Below, piece by piece: positions 18,885 to 30,387 of a stretch of 64,000 nucleotides of DNA (the first letter of the stretch is position 1; every line of letters starts with the position of its first letter). A program made the translations under genes and the position numbers. Under the pieces are notes generated by a model. That model had not been told where the DNA came from. It made no database searches and saw nothing but the letters and a program-made list of their open reading frames with translations. The stretch is from contig NZ_HE978513.1 in the NCBI RefSeq assembly GCF_000311725.1, forward strand, positions 346,252 through 410,251, in the 5' to 3' direction. Origin of the DNA: Robertmurraya massiliosenegalensis JC6 (lineage in GTDB: Bacteria; Bacillota; Bacilli; Bacillales; Cytobacillaceae).

Positions 18885-19325
18885 TTATTTACTTTCCAAT
18901 ATAAGTGTTACAGGGCCGTCATTTGTCAATTGGACATCCATCATCGCACCAAATTGACCAGTTTCAATGCGGATCCCCTGTTCTACTAATAAACGATTAA
19001 AATGCTCATATATCTTTTCCGCATGTTCAGGTCTAGCTGCTTCCATGAAGTTTGGTCTTCTCCCTTTGCGGCAATCTCCGTATAAGGTAAATTGGGAGAC
19101 AGAGAGAATCTCTCCCCCTACATCAAGTAAAGACAAGTTCATTTTCATATTGTCATCTTCAAAGACGCGTAGATGAGTGATTTTTTCAGCGAGGTATTTC
19201 GCATCCTCTTCACTGTCATCATGGGTCACACCTACTAAGAGGACGAATCCCTTATTGATTTTACCAACAACATTCCCTGCAACCTTTACTTGAGCATCCT
19301 TACTTCTTTGCACGACGATTCTCAA
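18885..19325 (-). CDS. dtd: D-aminoacyl-tRNA deacylase
   Basis: Dtd hydrolyses D-amino acids (and glycine mischarged on tRNA Ala) from tRNA. The frame extends to 19367, but TTG 19325 (then [12 protein letters not shown]) lies 8 nt after GGAGG and matches the family N-terminus, giving 146 residues. Both family motifs are present: SQFTLYGD (active site) and the C-terminal NDGPVT, carrying the Gly-cisPro that rejects L-amino acids. It is encoded just after rel; a hairpin between the two may reduce read-through. Confidence 0.95.
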   Translation of the reverse strand: MRIVVQRSKDAQVKVAGNVVGKINKGFVLLVGVTHDDSEEDAKYLAEKITHLRVFEDDNMKMNLSLLDVGGEILSVSQFTLYGDCRKGRRPNFMEAARPEHAEKIYEHFNRLLVEQGIRIETGQFGAMMDVQLTNDGPVTLILESK

Positions 19326-19341
19326 ACATATAACCTCCTCT

Positions 19342-19373
19342 AAAAAAAGAAAAGCTGTCATCGACACGACAGC
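19342..19373 (-). terminator. Intra-operon terminator between rel and dtd
   Basis: GCTGTC (then GTGTCGAT) GACAGC forms a stem followed by TTTTCTTTTTT on the minus strand, 17 nt before the dtd start. It would uncouple rel from dtd unless dtd has its own promoter. Confidence 0.65.
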
Positions 19374-19434
19374 ATGGATTTTTCCTTAGGATTTGCAATA
19401 GCTTTATTCCATTCACACACGATTTTATCTGTAC

Positions 19435-21630
19435 CTAGTTCATAATTCTTCTTACAGCATATATATCTGGTATTTGTTTAATGCGGTCGACAACCTTTTG
19501 TAAATGAGCTACATTGACAATCATAATCGTCATACTAATGGTTGCCATCTTATTGCGATCCGATTTGCCGGTAACAGCTGAGATATTTGTTTTCGTTTCA
19601 CTGACTGCTTGTAACACTTCGTTCAGTAATCCTCTTCGATCGTAGCCGGTAATTTCAATATCGACATTATACTCTTTTCGGTCATTTAAGGCTGTCTCCC
19701 ATTCCACTGGAATGAGGCGTGCTTTCGCATCGGCTGTATCGATATTGGTACAATCGGCACGGTGAACAGAAACGCCACGACCCTTTGTGATAAATCCGAC
19801 GATATCATCTCCAGGTACAGGGCTGCAACATCTCGATAAGCGAATGAGAAGATTATCAATTCCCGTTACTCTAACACCGGACTCACGTTTTTTCTTTGTT
19901 GGGAATGATTTTAACTCATTAACTGCATTGGCAATCGTTGTCCCCTGTTCTAAATCGCGCTGTTTACGCCATTTCTCTGTTAAACGGTTTGCCACCTGAA
20001 GGGCGGTTATCCCATTGTATCCAACGGCAGCATACATATCATCTTCACTGAAGAAGTTGAATTTCTCAGCAACTCTTTTAATATTTTCAGGAGTTAAAAT
20101 TTCTTTCAGCTCGAAATCCATATTGCGAATTTCTTTTTCAACAAGTTCTCGCCCTTTTTCCACATTCTCTTCTTTGCGTTGCTTCTTGAAAAATTGCCGG
20201 ATTTTATTTTTCGCTTGTGACGTTTGCGCAAGCTTAATCCAATCCTGACTCGGGCCATAGGAATGCTTGGATGTAAGGATCTCGACAATATCCCCTGTTT
20301 TCAGTTCATAATCAAGGGTCACCATTTTCCCATTTACCTTTGCGCCAATTGTTTTATTGCCGATTTCAGAATGAATTCGATAGGCAAAATCAATGGGAAC
20401 AGAGCCAGCTGGCAATTCAATGACATCCCCTTTTGGAGTAAAAATAAAGACCATGTCAGAAAATAAATCAATTTTTAATGACTCCATAAACTCCTCAGCA
20501 TTGGTAGAGTCATCTTGAAATTCAAGAATTTCTCTAAACCATGTGAGCTTGTCGTCTATTGAGGAACTATCATCAACCGTTTTTCCTTCCTTATATGCCC
20601 AATGAGCCGCGATCCCGAACTCAGCAATACGATGCATGTCAAAGGTACGAATTTGAACCTCCAATGGGTCTCCCTTAGGTCCGATAACGGTTGTGTGCAG
20701 GGATTGGTACATATTTGCTTTAGGCATGGCAATATAGTCTTTGAATCGACCTGGCATAGGCTTCCAACATGTATGAATGATGCCAAGTACAGCGTAACAA
20801 TCCTTAATACTATTAACCACAATGCGAACGGCAAGCAAGTCATAAATTTCGTTAAACTGTTTATTTTGCAAGGCCATTTTACGATAAATGCTATAAATAT
20901 GCTTCGGTCTTCCGGAAATATCAGCCTTGATGGCAACCTCATCTAATGCTGTACGCATTTCTACAACAACATCATCTAAATATTGCTCACGTTCTGCCCG
21001 CTTTTTCTTCATTAAATTCACGATGCGATAATATTGTTGTGGATTTAAATAGCGAAGAGCCGTATCTTCGAGTTCCCATTTAATTTTAGAAATCCCTAGA
21101 CGATGTGCTAAAGGAGCAAAGATCTCGAGCGTTTCATTAGAAATACGTCGCTGTTTTTCAGCTGTTAAATGCTTTAATGTGCGCATATTGTGAAGTCTAT
21201 CTGCGAGCTTAATTAAAATGACACGAATATCTTGTGCCATGGCCACAAACATTTTACGATGATTTTCCGCCTGCTGTTCTTCATGAGATTTGTATTTAAT
21301 TTTTCCCAACTTCGTTACGCCATCAACGAGCATTGCCACTTCATCATTAAAGGCTTCGCGGATGTCATCAAGGGTAATTTCTGTATCTTCTACAACATCG
21401 TGAAGAAATCCGGCTGCAACCGTATCTGGATCCATTTGCAGGTCTGCAAGTATGCCTGCCACTTGAATCGGATGGATCACATACGGTTCTCCCGACTTTC
21501 TGTATTGGTCACGATGAGCATGTCTAGCAAATTCATATGCTTTTTGAACAGTCTTGACATGTTCATCATTTAAATATTCCCTTGTTATCTCGATGACCTG
21601 TTCAGCTGTCAAAACTTGTTCATTGGCCAT
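19435..21630 (-). CDS. relA: Bifunctional (p)ppGpp synthetase/hydrolase Rel
   Basis: Rel makes and degrades the stringent-response alarmone. The 731-residue protein has an N-terminal HD hydrolase domain (H53, HD at 77-78, ED at 81-82) and a synthetase domain. The synthetase substrate loop reads RFKD, the RXKD signature of bifunctional enzymes rather than the EXDD of RelA-type synthetases. TGS (about 395-455), a zinc-finger/helical region with RCCSPVPGD, and a C-terminal ACT domain (about 657-731) follow. The gene lies downstream of recJ-apt as in B. subtilis. Confidence 0.96.
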   Translation of the reverse strand: MANEQVLTAEQVIEITREYLNDEHVKTVQKAYEFARHAHRDQYRKSGEPYVIHPIQVAGILADLQMDPDTVAAGFLHDVVEDTEITLDDIREAFNDEVAMLVDGVTKLGKIKYKSHEEQQAENHRKMFVAMAQDIRVILIKLADRLHNMRTLKHLTAEKQRRISNETLEIFAPLAHRLGISKIKWELEDTALRYLNPQQYYRIVNLMKKKRAEREQYLDDVVVEMRTALDEVAIKADISGRPKHIYSIYRKMALQNKQFNEIYDLLAVRIVVNSIKDCYAVLGIIHTCWKPMPGRFKDYIAMPKANMYQSLHTTVIGPKGDPLEVQIRTFDMHRIAEFGIAAHWAYKEGKTVDDSSSIDDKLTWFREILEFQDDSTNAEEFMESLKIDLFSDMVFIFTPKGDVIELPAGSVPIDFAYRIHSEIGNKTIGAKVNGKMVTLDYELKTGDIVEILTSKHSYGPSQDWIKLAQTSQAKNKIRQFFKKQRKEENVEKGRELVEKEIRNMDFELKEILTPENIKRVAEKFNFFSEDDMYAAVGYNGITALQVANRLTEKWRKQRDLEQGTTIANAVNELKSFPTKKKRESGVRVTGIDNLLIRLSRCCSPVPGDDIVGFITKGRGVSVHRADCTNIDTADAKARLIPVEWETALNDRKEYNVDIEITGYDRRGLLNEVLQAVSETKTNISAVTGKSDRNKMATISMTIMIVNVAHLQKVVDRIKQIPDIYAVRRIMN

Positions 21631-21815
21631 GTAATCACCTTATCTATCCTGAGGTATTTGTGTTCCATTCATTCTTGTCAAAAAAGTAAATAAAAAATAA
21701 TATAATTGTTACTATTATCGAAAAAAAACAGCGATATGTAAAGAGATTGAGCATTCTTTTTTCGAGAAAAGTAAGAAATTTGTCGAATTGCACGAAATGG
21801 AACCGATACAAAAAG

Positions 21816-21840
21816 AAAAAAGAGCGCATTGAGCGCTCAT
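21816..21840 (-). terminator. Terminator after apt
   Basis: Minus-strand GAGCGC-TCAAT-GCGCTC is followed by TTTTTTC, just past the apt stop codon. Confidence 0.82.
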
Positions 21841-21844
21841 AATA

Positions 21845-22357
21845 TCAAAACTCCATTAATGTTAAAATATCATAGCCATCTAATTTACTTCTTCCTTCTA
21901 AGTACGTAAGTTCAATTAAAAAGGCAATTCCTGCAACCACTCCACCAAGCTCTTCCACTAATTTAATCGTCGCTTCAATGGTTCCGCCTGTTGCGAGAAG
22001 GTCATCGGTAATAAGAACACGTTGTCCTGGCTTAATCGCATCCTTGTGAATGGTTAACACATCTTTTCCATACTCTAAACCATAATCCACATCAATGGTT
22101 GCTCTTGGTAGCTTGCCTTTCTTACGAACAGGGGCAAAACCAATTCCTAAAGAGTAAGCAACTGGACAACCGATAATAAAGCCACGTGCTTCCGGTCCAA
22201 CAATAATATCAATATCTTTCTCACGAGCATATTCTACAATTTGATCTGTTGCGTAATGATATGCTTCTCCATCATTCATCAAAGGAGTAATATCTTTAAA
22301 TTTAATTCCTGGCTTTGGCCAATCCTCTACAATTGCAATATGCTTTCTTAAATCCAT
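21845..22357 (-). CDS. apt: Adenine phosphoribosyltransferase
   Basis: Apt salvages adenine to AMP with PRPP. The 170-residue protein has the PRPP-binding motif [13 protein letters not shown] and the purine-site loop GPEARGFI, and is of standard family length. It overlaps the 3' end of recJ by 10 nt, indicating translational coupling. A terminator follows directly, so rel is transcribed separately. Confidence 0.96.
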   Translation of the reverse strand: MDLRKHIAIVEDWPKPGIKFKDITPLMNDGEAYHYATDQIVEYAREKDIDIIVGPEARGFIIGCPVAYSLGIGFAPVRKKGKLPRATIDVDYGLEYGKDVLTIHKDAIKPGQRVLITDDLLATGGTIEATIKLVEELGGVVAGIAFLIELTYLEGRSKLDGYDILTLMEF

Positions 22358-24705
22358 TCTTCAACTGCCTCCTCATTGGTAACCGACCCCGTTATCATTT
22401 CGTCAAACCATTTTTTTAATTGGTCAACGGATGAATAGAGTAACTCTCCTTCAAGAGCATAGTGTGCCTGCTTTTGCTGGTATGTGATCGATTCTGATAA
22501 ATCTTTTTTATTTTTAACCTGATTTAAGGTAATAAATCCATTATCTTCTTTAATAAACTCTAACTCTAAAAAAACTTGTGACATGAAATCAATCGTCGCC
22601 CTCGTCCATCCACGGTGTTTGGCTAGGTCGTCTCCATACCTTTTCAAATCGAAAGGAGCCTTCTTCATGAGAAAACCATAGTACCATTTAAAATGTTCTC
22701 TTGTCGGCATGGTTGAGAAATAATCATTCTCTTCTCCGTAAAAATGAACATAGATTCTTGCAGGTTGCTTCCCCTGTAAAAGTGCGCTAAGAATGTCCTT
22801 TGATGGTGGCAAATCGGATAAAACCATACTCCTACCATCCATTTCCAACTGTTCTGCTTTCTCCAAGTCATCGAGCAGAACCAATTGATGATTTGCGTTG
22901 GCAAACTTGTTGACATATTTTTCATTAAATACAACCCAAATAGCATCAGAGACACTGTCTGCCAATTTCTCCACTCTTTTTAAGCCCCGATAATCGAATA
23001 GCTGCCACTCATGGACGGCTATATCTTGGAGAAAAATTTGTGGCTTGCGGATATTGTTCCATTCATTAATCGCTAATTCACCGATAACTGCTAAGCTAGC
23101 GGAAGGAGAAACCTCATCTACCAAACTACCCAAACCAAATCCAATTCCGTCTAAGGAACTTCCTTCATTCTCTAACACGAGTTTTAAATGAGTTTGGTCA
23201 GCCCCGATTTTTTTCATTTGAGCAATACGTGATTGCTTTATGAGTACTTTCGGCTTCGGGTTGCTCATCCCAAATGGGGCAAGCATTTGCATTTCTTCGA
23301 GCGCCTTTAAGTCGACATTCTTTAATTCTATTTCACTGTCAAGCTTTGTAACAGGAATAAAATCTTCTTCAGTCAGTATTTCATGTGCTAATTGATTCAA
23401 ACGACTACGTAGCTCGTTAACATCTTCGATTTTCAAAGTCATCCCTGCCGCCATTGGGTGTCCACCAAAATGAGGTAAAAGATCTCGGCACGTAGATAAA
23501 TTTTGGAATAAATCAAATCCAACGATGCTTCTGGCGGACCCTTTTGCAAGTCCTTTTTCTTCATCGATACTTAAGACAATTGCTGGACGATAAAAGCGAT
23601 CGACGAGCTTTGAAGCGACAATTCCAATGACGCCGGCATTCCAGCCTGGTTTGCCGACTACAATAACAGAATGTTCCTCAATTGGATAGTTTTCTTCCAC
23701 CTCTCGTATCGCATCTTCTGCCATTTCATTAACCAGGGCTTGTCTTTCTTTATTTAATGCATCAATTTCTTCAGCAATGGTCTCTGCTTCATATGGATCA
23801 TCTGTTAATAAGAGATCCACAGCAATATCCGCGCTTTCTAATCTACCAGCTGCATTAATTCTCGGACCGAGAAGGAATCCAATCGTCTCCTCATTAATTG
23901 TAGACACATCAGCACCGGCCAATTTCAATAATGCTTTTAAACCATGATTTTCTGTTCTTTTTAGAGCCTGAATTCCTCTTTTGGCAATTAATCGATTTTC
24001 TCCAACGAGTGGAACTAAATCAGCGATCGTACCAATCGCAGCAAATTGTAACAAATGCTCAGGTACGTTTCCCAATAGAGCGTGAGACAATTTAAATGCT
24101 ACTCCTACACCTGCTAAATCATGAAATGGATAAGGACTGTTTTCCAGCTTTGGATGGATGATAGCCAATGCTTCTGGAAGCTCTGGCCCTGGTTCATGAT
24201 GATCGGTAATAATTAAATCCACACCGATTTCTTTTGCAATTTGGGCTTCATGAATAGCCGCAATCCCTGTATCTACTGTTATGATCAGACGAATTCCACT
24301 TTCAACAGCATGGCGAAATGCTTTTTCATTCGGTCCATACCCTTCAGTAAAACGATTCGGAATATAAAATTGTACATTCGCCCCTAATTGTTGAAGAGTC
24401 AGCATCATGACAGAAGTACTTGTCACACCATCTGCGTCATAATCTCCAAAAATGAGAATTGGTTCTTGATTTTCAATCGCTTTTTTTATGCGAGAAACAG
24501 CAATATCCATCCCAATTAATGTGAATGGATCATGGAACGCATGGTCTTTATCAAAAAGAAAAGATGAGGCAAGCTCTGGAGTCTCAAATCCCCGATTTAC
24601 AAGTAACGATGCTACGAGCGGGGTAATGCTTAGTTCCTCTACAAGCCTTTTCTTATGTTCTTCATTGACTTGTTGGCAAATCCATCTAGTTTTCGGCTTT
24701 AACAT
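22348..24705 (-). CDS. recJ: Single-stranded-DNA-specific exonuclease RecJ
   Basis: RecJ is a 5'-3' ssDNA exonuclease used in recombination and repair. This 785-residue protein has the DHH phosphoesterase motifs ([11 protein letters not shown] near the N-terminus and TDHHEPG), the DHHA1 domain with GGHPMAAGM, and an OB-like domain. It also has the extra C-terminal domain found in Firmicute RecJ (about the last 200 residues). ATG 24705 is chosen because AGAGGTG lies 6 nt upstream. Confidence 0.95.
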   Translation of the reverse strand: MLKPKTRWICQQVNEEHKKRLVEELSITPLVASLLVNRGFETPELASSFLFDKDHAFHDPFTLIGMDIAVSRIKKAIENQEPILIFGDYDADGVTSTSVMMLTLQQLGANVQFYIPNRFTEGYGPNEKAFRHAVESGIRLIITVDTGIAAIHEAQIAKEIGVDLIITDHHEPGPELPEALAIIHPKLENSPYPFHDLAGVGVAFKLSHALLGNVPEHLLQFAAIGTIADLVPLVGENRLIAKRGIQALKRTENHGLKALLKLAGADVSTINEETIGFLLGPRINAAGRLESADIAVDLLLTDDPYEAETIAEEIDALNKERQALVNEMAEDAIREVEENYPIEEHSVIVVGKPGWNAGVIGIVASKLVDRFYRPAIVLSIDEEKGLAKGSARSIVGFDLFQNLSTCRDLLPHFGGHPMAAGMTLKIEDVNELRSRLNQLAHEILTEEDFIPVTKLDSEIELKNVDLKALEEMQMLAPFGMSNPKPKVLIKQSRIAQMKKIGADQTHLKLVLENEGSSLDGIGFGLGSLVDEVSPSASLAVIGELAINEWNNIRKPQIFLQDIAVHEWQLFDYRGLKRVEKLADSVSDAIWVVFNEKYVNKFANANHQLVLLDDLEKAEQLEMDGRSMVLSDLPPSKDILSALLQGKQPARIYVHFYGEENDYFSTMPTREHFKWYYGFLMKKAPFDLKRYGDDLAKHRGWTRATIDFMSQVFLELEFIKEDNGFITLNQVKNKKDLSESITYQQKQAHYALEGELLYSSVDQLKKWFDEMITGSVTNEEAVEEWI

Positions 24706-24796
24706 ACGTTCACCTCTCAACTTTTCTATTATACTAGAGGGTTATATGTGGTTCAAGCTAAGAGTGTATTCGTAAATATTGAAAAAATCATAAAAA

Positions 24797-24838
24797 TGCA
24801 CCCCAAAAGAAAAGTTTACTTCCTTCTTTTGAGGTGCA
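24797..24838 (-). terminator. Terminator of CDF transporter gene
   Basis: Minus strand TGCACC, one mismatch, CAAAAGAA pairs with TTCTTTTG, GGTGCA, followed by TTTTTAT. Confidence 0.75.
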
Positions 24839-24876
24839 AAAACAGATTCGCTGCCTTTACGTATTGTTCGATTTGT

Positions 24877-25770
24877 TTATTTTGGATTGTACGGATTGAT
24901 ATGTACGAATACATTTTCTACATTCTTTTCCTGTAACAATTTTCTCTTAACAGTTTTTCCAACTTTATGACCTTGCTCAACTGTCATATGTGGATCAACG
25001 GATATTTTTATATCGATAATGACGTAATGGCCATGTTCACGAGCATGAAATTCGTCAATTTTCTTCACTTCAGGAACGGTTTCAACCACTTTTCTAAGCT
25101 CGATCGTATCCTCTTCACACATTACGCGATCAAGGGTATTTCCGATTGATTCCTTTCCAAGAACCCAAGCCATCCTAATGATCATTAGAGCCACTACAAG
25201 ACCTGCGACTGGATCGGCATATTCGAGCCATCCTATTTGCAAATAGTCACCAAGTACCGCTGCGCCAATTCCCACAAGTGCAGCTAATGATGAATAGACA
25301 TCAGAGCGATGCTCATAAGCATTAACTATAAGGGCATCACTATTTAGCTGCTTTCCTAATCGAAATTTATAACGAAACATGCACTCTTTTGTAATAATCG
25401 AAATCAATACTGCTGCAATCGCAATTGGTTTTGGAGCCTCAATTGGGTGAAAAAACGCATCAAATGAAGCCCTTCCGATTTCTAACCCCACTAGAAACAA
25501 CAAAACAGCGACAATGATAGCGGCAATAGACTCTGCTTTTCCATGTCCGTACGGATGCTCCTCATCAGGTGGTTGCTTTGCTGCTCTTAATCCAATAAAA
25601 ACAGCTAATGAGCCGGCCACATCTGATGCAGAATGAACAGCGTCTGCGATTAGCGCCTTACTATTGGCGTATACGCCAACACTCCATTTTAATGCTGCCA
25701 GCACAATATTACCAATTATCCCAATTATGGCTGCAAACTCCGCTTTCTTAAAGCGTTCGCTTTTTTCCAA
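24877..25770 (-). CDS. Cation diffusion facilitator metal transporter
   Basis: This 297-residue CDF antiporter exports divalent metals (Zn, Fe, Mn or Co) against protons. Six membrane segments carry the two metal-site pairs, DAVHSASD in TM2 and EHRSD in TM5. The C-terminal cytosolic ferredoxin-like domain (from about residue 205, with HAREHGHYVIIDI) is complete. The first pair has H and D (HSASD), not the HD of zinc-specific ZitB, so iron or manganese export in the FieF/MntE group is possible. Metal specificity cannot be fixed from sequence alone. Confidence 0.88.
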   Translation of the reverse strand: MEKSERFKKAEFAAIIGIIGNIVLAALKWSVGVYANSKALIADAVHSASDVAGSLAVFIGLRAAKQPPDEEHPYGHGKAESIAAIIVAVLLFLVGLEIGRASFDAFFHPIEAPKPIAIAAVLISIITKECMFRYKFRLGKQLNSDALIVNAYEHRSDVYSSLAALVGIGAAVLGDYLQIGWLEYADPVAGLVVALMIIRMAWVLGKESIGNTLDRVMCEEDTIELRKVVETVPEVKKIDEFHAREHGHYVIIDIKISVDPHMTVEQGHKVGKTVKRKLLQEKNVENVFVHINPYNPK

Positions 25771-25902
25771 CTAACTCCCCCCTAAACGCAAAAAACAAAC
25801 TCATCTGTAGAAGACAAACCTTTTAGCAGTGTATCCTAATCCAGGCAGTCTCATAAGGGTGGTTTCCATTTTTCCATCTACGATTCAAATTTGGCCATAA
25901 AA

Positions 25903-25929
25903 AGCCGCAGGAATTTCCTGCGGCTTTGG
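25903..25929 (-). terminator. Terminator of secDF
   Basis: GCCGCAGGAA and TTCCTGCGGC arms are followed on the minus strand by TTTTTAT. Confidence 0.85.
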
Positions 25930-25934
25930 CTTCG

Positions 25935-28202
25935 TTACACTTGTGGCTCATCTGTTTTCTTTTTCTTTTCCTTATACGTAATCAAAGTACCTTTTGACTT
26001 TAATTCCTTCGCCTTCCACACATACCATAGTTGCGCTGCTAAGAACAACGAAGAATACGTTCCAGCAATTAAACCGATAAGTAATGCAAAGGAGAAGTTC
26101 GTAATCGATTCACTACCAAAAATAAGTAAAGCAATTACGGCAAGCACGGTGGAAATAATCGTATTTAATGATCTTCCTAATGTTTGTCGTAAGCTTACAT
26201 TCACGATGTTAGCCAACTCATCCGCTGACTTGATTCGTCTCTTCTTCTTCATATTCTCACGGATTCGGTCGAACGTAACAATCGTATCATTGATCGAATA
26301 TCCAACAATCGTCAATACGGCGGCAATAAAAGTTAAGTCTACTTCAAAACGTGTAATACTAAATATCGCAATGATAAAAAATGCATCATGTATCAATGCT
26401 AGTACCGCCGGGATCGCCATACGCATTTCAAATCGAATCGTGACATAAATGATAATTCCGATGGATGCGATTAGCACTGCAAGAGCAGCATTTTTGGCCA
26501 ATTCTTTCCCAACAGTTGGCGATACAGTGCTTACGTTCGGTTCAGAACCATATTTTTCATTAAAATTCGTTTTTAAATCAGCAATCTCGTCTTGATTGAG
26601 TACATCCTCACCTTTAATACGGGCAACTCCAATATTTTGGGTATCCCCGGAAATGACGATATCATCAGTCTTAATGCCAACAGATTCGAGTTGCTCTTGG
26701 AATTCCATCTTCGTTAAGGAGTGCTCGGAAAGGACCTCAATTCTAGTCCCACTAGAGAAATCAATCCCTAAATTCAAACGGAAAATCAATACGCAAAGGA
26801 TTCCTGCAGCAAGTAAAATTCCCGAGAAGGCAAAGAATTTTTTGCGATGTTTAACGAAATCCCACTTATCAAATTTCGTTGGAAGATCAATTGTATCGTA
26901 ATTTTCGGCAATGTCTTTAATATCTGATTGCTTGACACCTAACCAACTAGGTTTTTTATTAAATAGGTTACTATTCACCCATAAGCTAAGTAATAATCTT
27001 GAACCATAAACAGCTGTGACGAAACTTACTAGTATGCTGACAATTAACATCGTCGCAAAGCCTTTTACTGAACTTGTCCCATATAGGAATAGAACGGTTG
27101 CTGCAAGTAGTGTGGTAATATTCGCATCGAAAATCGTCGATAAAGACCCACTCGTACCTGTTTTAAAGGCTGCTTTTAGATTGCGTCCAACCTTTAATTC
27201 CTCTTTAATACGCTCAAAGGTAATGATATTTGCATCAACTGCCATCCCCACCCCGAGAATAACGGCTGCAATACCAGGAAGAGTCAAGACAGCATTCATC
27301 CAATCAAAGACAACTAGAATTAAGTAAATGTAGACTGACAATGTAATCATTGCAATGAATCCAGGGAATCGATAGAAGGCAATCATGAAAATAAAAATTG
27401 CGATAACGCCAATGATCCCTGCCATTACTGTCTTGTCTAATGCGTCTGCCCCAAATTGTGCTCCTACTGAAGTAGAATACACTTCCTCTAGTTCAACTGG
27501 CAGAGCTCCTGCGTTTAAAAGATTCGCTAATGTACTGGCTTCTTCTATGGTAAAGTTCCCTGTAATCGAAACCGTATCTTGGTTAAAAACTTGCGACACT
27601 CTCGGTGCAGAAAGATACGCAGGCTCTTCTTTTACAGCCTCACCTCGGAAGGTATGCTCTCCTTCTTCAAAATCCAACCAAATAACTAGTAGATTATTCG
27701 GACTGCCCTTTTCAACAATCTGTTCCGTAACTTGCCTAAACTTATCAGCACTCTTTAATTTAAGCGAAACACTTGGTTGACCGTTTTCATCAAATGTTTG
27801 CTGTGCCCCGCCTTCAACTAAATCTCGCCCGTCCATCATTAACTGATCGTCTACATCTCGGAACGATAGATTCGCTTCTGTTGACAGCATTTCTCGTGCC
27901 TGGTTTTGATCGTGAACTCCAGCTAACTGGATACGGATACGATTTTCGCCTTCTACTTGAATACTTGGTTCGCTAACACCTAAAGCATTAATCCGTTTAT
28001 TTAGTGCCTCAGATGTACTTGCCAAAGTGGCATCATCAATTTTCCCATCCTCTGTCTTAACCTCATAAAGGACTTCAAATCCACCTTGAAGATCTAAGCC
28101 AAGCTTAATATTTCCTAGAATATTTGTTGTCGTTGCTCCAATCATCCCACCTAATACGAGGACAATTAGGAAGAAAGCAACGATTCTACTACGTTTGACC
28201 AT
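25935..28202 (-). CDS. secDF: Protein translocase subunit SecDF (natural fusion)
   Basis: SecDF uses the proton gradient to aid Sec-dependent export from the outside. This is the Bacillus-type single-chain fusion, 755 residues. The SecD half (to about residue 425) has signature LGLDLQGG and a large extracytoplasmic loop; the SecF half begins near FDFVKHRKKFFAF with signature GIDFSSGTRIEV. Twelve membrane segments are expected. ATG 28202 (MVKRSRIVAFF) is preferred over the longer frame because AAGGAGG is 11 nt upstream and the family starts there. Confidence 0.95.
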   Translation of the reverse strand: MVKRSRIVAFFLIVLVLGGMIGATTTNILGNIKLGLDLQGGFEVLYEVKTEDGKIDDATLASTSEALNKRINALGVSEPSIQVEGENRIRIQLAGVHDQNQAREMLSTEANLSFRDVDDQLMMDGRDLVEGGAQQTFDENGQPSVSLKLKSADKFRQVTEQIVEKGSPNNLLVIWLDFEEGEHTFRGEAVKEEPAYLSAPRVSQVFNQDTVSITGNFTIEEASTLANLLNAGALPVELEEVYSTSVGAQFGADALDKTVMAGIIGVIAIFIFMIAFYRFPGFIAMITLSVYIYLILVVFDWMNAVLTLPGIAAVILGVGMAVDANIITFERIKEELKVGRNLKAAFKTGTSGSLSTIFDANITTLLAATVLFLYGTSSVKGFATMLIVSILVSFVTAVYGSRLLLSLWVNSNLFNKKPSWLGVKQSDIKDIAENYDTIDLPTKFDKWDFVKHRKKFFAFSGILLAAGILCVLIFRLNLGIDFSSGTRIEVLSEHSLTKMEFQEQLESVGIKTDDIVISGDTQNIGVARIKGEDVLNQDEIADLKTNFNEKYGSEPNVSTVSPTVGKELAKNAALAVLIASIGIIIYVTIRFEMRMAIPAVLALIHDAFFIIAIFSITRFEVDLTFIAAVLTIVGYSINDTIVTFDRIRENMKKKRRIKSADELANIVNVSLRQTLGRSLNTIISTVLAVIALLIFGSESITNFSFALLIGLIAGTYSSLFLAAQLWYVWKAKELKSKGTLITYKEKKKKTDEPQV

Positions 28203-28340
28203 TATGTAGAAATCCTCCTTAAAAGAACGCACAAACCGTTTCTTTAGTGCTGTTAACCTATTATTTCATTGGTAAGAAAGTCAATATGATTATTATGAAA
28301 CAGTTTAGAATAGGTGTCAATTTTGTATGTTAGAGTAGAA

Positions 28341-28637
28341 TCATTTTAATAGTTCTTTTAGCTCTGCTTCGTCCTCAAGAGAAAAATCAAGAAGCTTCAG
28401 TGCTTCAACAGAGGCAAAACTCATATATTCACCAGGTTTTAATGAAAGAATATCTCCTACGATCTCATACAGCTTTACGTCTTCCTTCACTCGCTTCCAT
28501 TTCTTACTCGTTAAAAAATCCCATAGCTGTTGCTCTCTAATCGTTCCATACCCTAGTAGATTTAATTCTTCCGCTTTACTTACGAGTGCGGGTTTCACTT
28601 CATTGCGGAAACGGTCGTATTCATGGACAGTGCTCAT
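28341..28637 (-). CDS. comN: Post-transcriptional regulator ComN
   Basis: This 98-residue cytosolic protein matches YrzD/ComN in length and position (between secDF and spoVB). In B. subtilis ComN promotes accumulation of comE mRNA and localises with DivIVA at septa and poles. The sequence is helical and highly charged with no membrane segment. Assignment rests on locus and on features such as GYGTIREQQLWDFL. Confidence 0.85.
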   Translation of the reverse strand: MSTVHEYDRFRNEVKPALVSKAEELNLLGYGTIREQQLWDFLTSKKWKRVKEDVKLYEIVGDILSLKPGEYMSFASVEALKLLDFSLEDEAELKELLK

Positions 28638-28820
28638 TTAGACTCCTCCTAGATAAATCTTCATATAGAAAACGAAACAACTTGTCATGCTTTGTCCACA
28701 TTCATGCATATAGATAATTGTATATGATCTATGACTATTCTGAAAGCAACTTTCCATGAAAAACATTTTTAATTTCAACCATTGTCATATAGAACTTATA
28801 TCCAGAAGGCAGGGAACAAG

Positions 28821-30380
28821 ATGTCTAAGTTTCTCAAAGGAACGATTATATTATTAATAGCAGGGTTAGTGACAAGAGTCCTCGGATTTATCAATCGTAT
28901 TGTGATTGCCAGGTTTATCGGAGAAGAGGGTGTCGGCCTCTACATGATGGCATTTCCTACACTCATGCTTGTTATTACCATTACACAGTTAGGACTTCCT
29001 GTTGCCATCTCAAAAAGTGTAGCCGAAGCTGAAGCAAAAGGAGATTTTAAGAAAATCAAGAAAATATTAGTCGTATCCCTCACGACTACGATCTCTTTAT
29101 CATTATTGTTCACACCTGCCTTATTTTTCAGTGCTCCCTATTTATCTGACCTATTATTTACCGATAATCGCACGAAATTGCCATTACTTGCGATTACTCC
29201 GATCATTCCGATTGTTGCCATCTCTGCAGTCATAAGAGGATACTTCCAGGGAAGACAAAACATGAAACCTGCAGCGTATTCTCAAGTGATTGAACAAGTG
29301 ATTAGAATCGCTCTCATCGCAGTCTTAACAAAAATGTTTTTACCGTATGGAATCGAATTCGCTGCTGCCGGAGCGATGCTGGCCGCCGTTATCGGAGAAC
29401 TGATGTCATTACTTTATTTATTTACCACCTTCAAAATTAAAAAGAAATTTCCTGTCCGAAGGAATTTCTTCAAGCAAATACAAGCTGGAAAATCTACATT
29501 TAAAGAATTAATGGGTGTGGGACTACCTACTTTGGGAAGTAGACTAATCGGCAACTTTTCCTGGTTTCTTGAGCCAATTGTCGTCTCTTATAGTCTTGCT
29601 TTAGCGGGAGTCGGAACGGCCTTAGCAACGAAGCAATACGGTTCCCTGACTGGGTTTGCTATGCCACTGTTATTTCTACCATCATTTATCACATATTCTT
29701 TATCTACTTCACTAGTACCGGCTATTAGTGAAGCCAATTCAAAAAATGATAAAGGGCTCATTGAGTACCGGTTACAGCAAGCGTTACGCTTCGTTTTCTT
29801 AACAGGTGGACTGGCTATTGTCTTGTTATATGTTTTAGCAGATCCATTAATGGAATTTATGTATGGCTCAACATCTGGAGCCATTTTTATCAAAATAATG
29901 GCCCCTTTCTTTCTTTTCTATTATTACCAGGGACCACTTCAAGCAACATTGCAAGCATTAGACTTAGCACGGGCAGCAATGATTAATAGTATTATAGGGT
30001 CCGCTGTTAAGCTTGGTGTCATCTTGGCTCTTGCCAGCCAACCGAGCTTTGGTATTAACGGGGCGGCACTTGGAATCATTATCGGCATCGTATTAGTTAC
30101 GTTTCTCCATTTTGCCACCGTTTTGAAACGAATTTCCTTTACTTTTTATATTCGCGATTATGTCTTGACTTTTATTGTGATGGGCCTCTCAGGCTGGCTC
30201 GGGTATTTTGTCTTTGAACAAATTTCAGGTGTGTCACTTGCCTTCCATATTATATTAGCTGCTGCCGTAATGAGCTTAAGCTATTGTATTCTTCTACTTT
30301 TATTTGGCTTAATTCGAAAAAGCGATTTACAAAGAGTTCCAAAGATCGGCGGATTTCTAGCATGGTTTGCTTTTAAATAA
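28821..30380 (+). CDS. spoVB: Stage V sporulation protein B, MurJ-like lipid flippase
   Basis: SpoVB is needed for spore cortex synthesis and belongs to the MOP flippase superfamily that moves lipid II-type precursors. The 519-residue product has about 14 membrane segments and the family N-terminus MSKFLKGTIILLIAGLVTRV. ATG 28821 is preferred (AGGG upstream) over the longer frame from 28782. It is the plus-strand gene between comN and the DUF421 gene, matching the B. subtilis order. Confidence 0.93.
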   Translation: MSKFLKGTIILLIAGLVTRVLGFINRIVIARFIGEEGVGLYMMAFPTLMLVITITQLGLPVAISKSVAEAEAKGDFKKIKKILVVSLTTTISLSLLFTPALFFSAPYLSDLLFTDNRTKLPLLAITPIIPIVAISAVIRGYFQGRQNMKPAAYSQVIEQVIRIALIAVLTKMFLPYGIEFAAAGAMLAAVIGELMSLLYLFTTFKIKKKFPVRRNFFKQIQAGKSTFKELMGVGLPTLGSRLIGNFSWFLEPIVVSYSLALAGVGTALATKQYGSLTGFAMPLLFLPSFITYSLSTSLVPAISEANSKNDKGLIEYRLQQALRFVFLTGGLAIVLLYVLADPLMEFMYGSTSGAIFIKIMAPFFLFYYYQGPLQATLQALDLARAAMINSIIGSAVKLGVILALASQPSFGINGAALGIIIGIVLVTFLHFATVLKRISFTFYIRDYVLTFIVMGLSGWLGYFVFEQISGVSLAFHIILAAAVMSLSYCILLLLFGLIRKSDLQRVPKIGGFLAWFAFK

Positions 30381-30387
30381 TGACTTA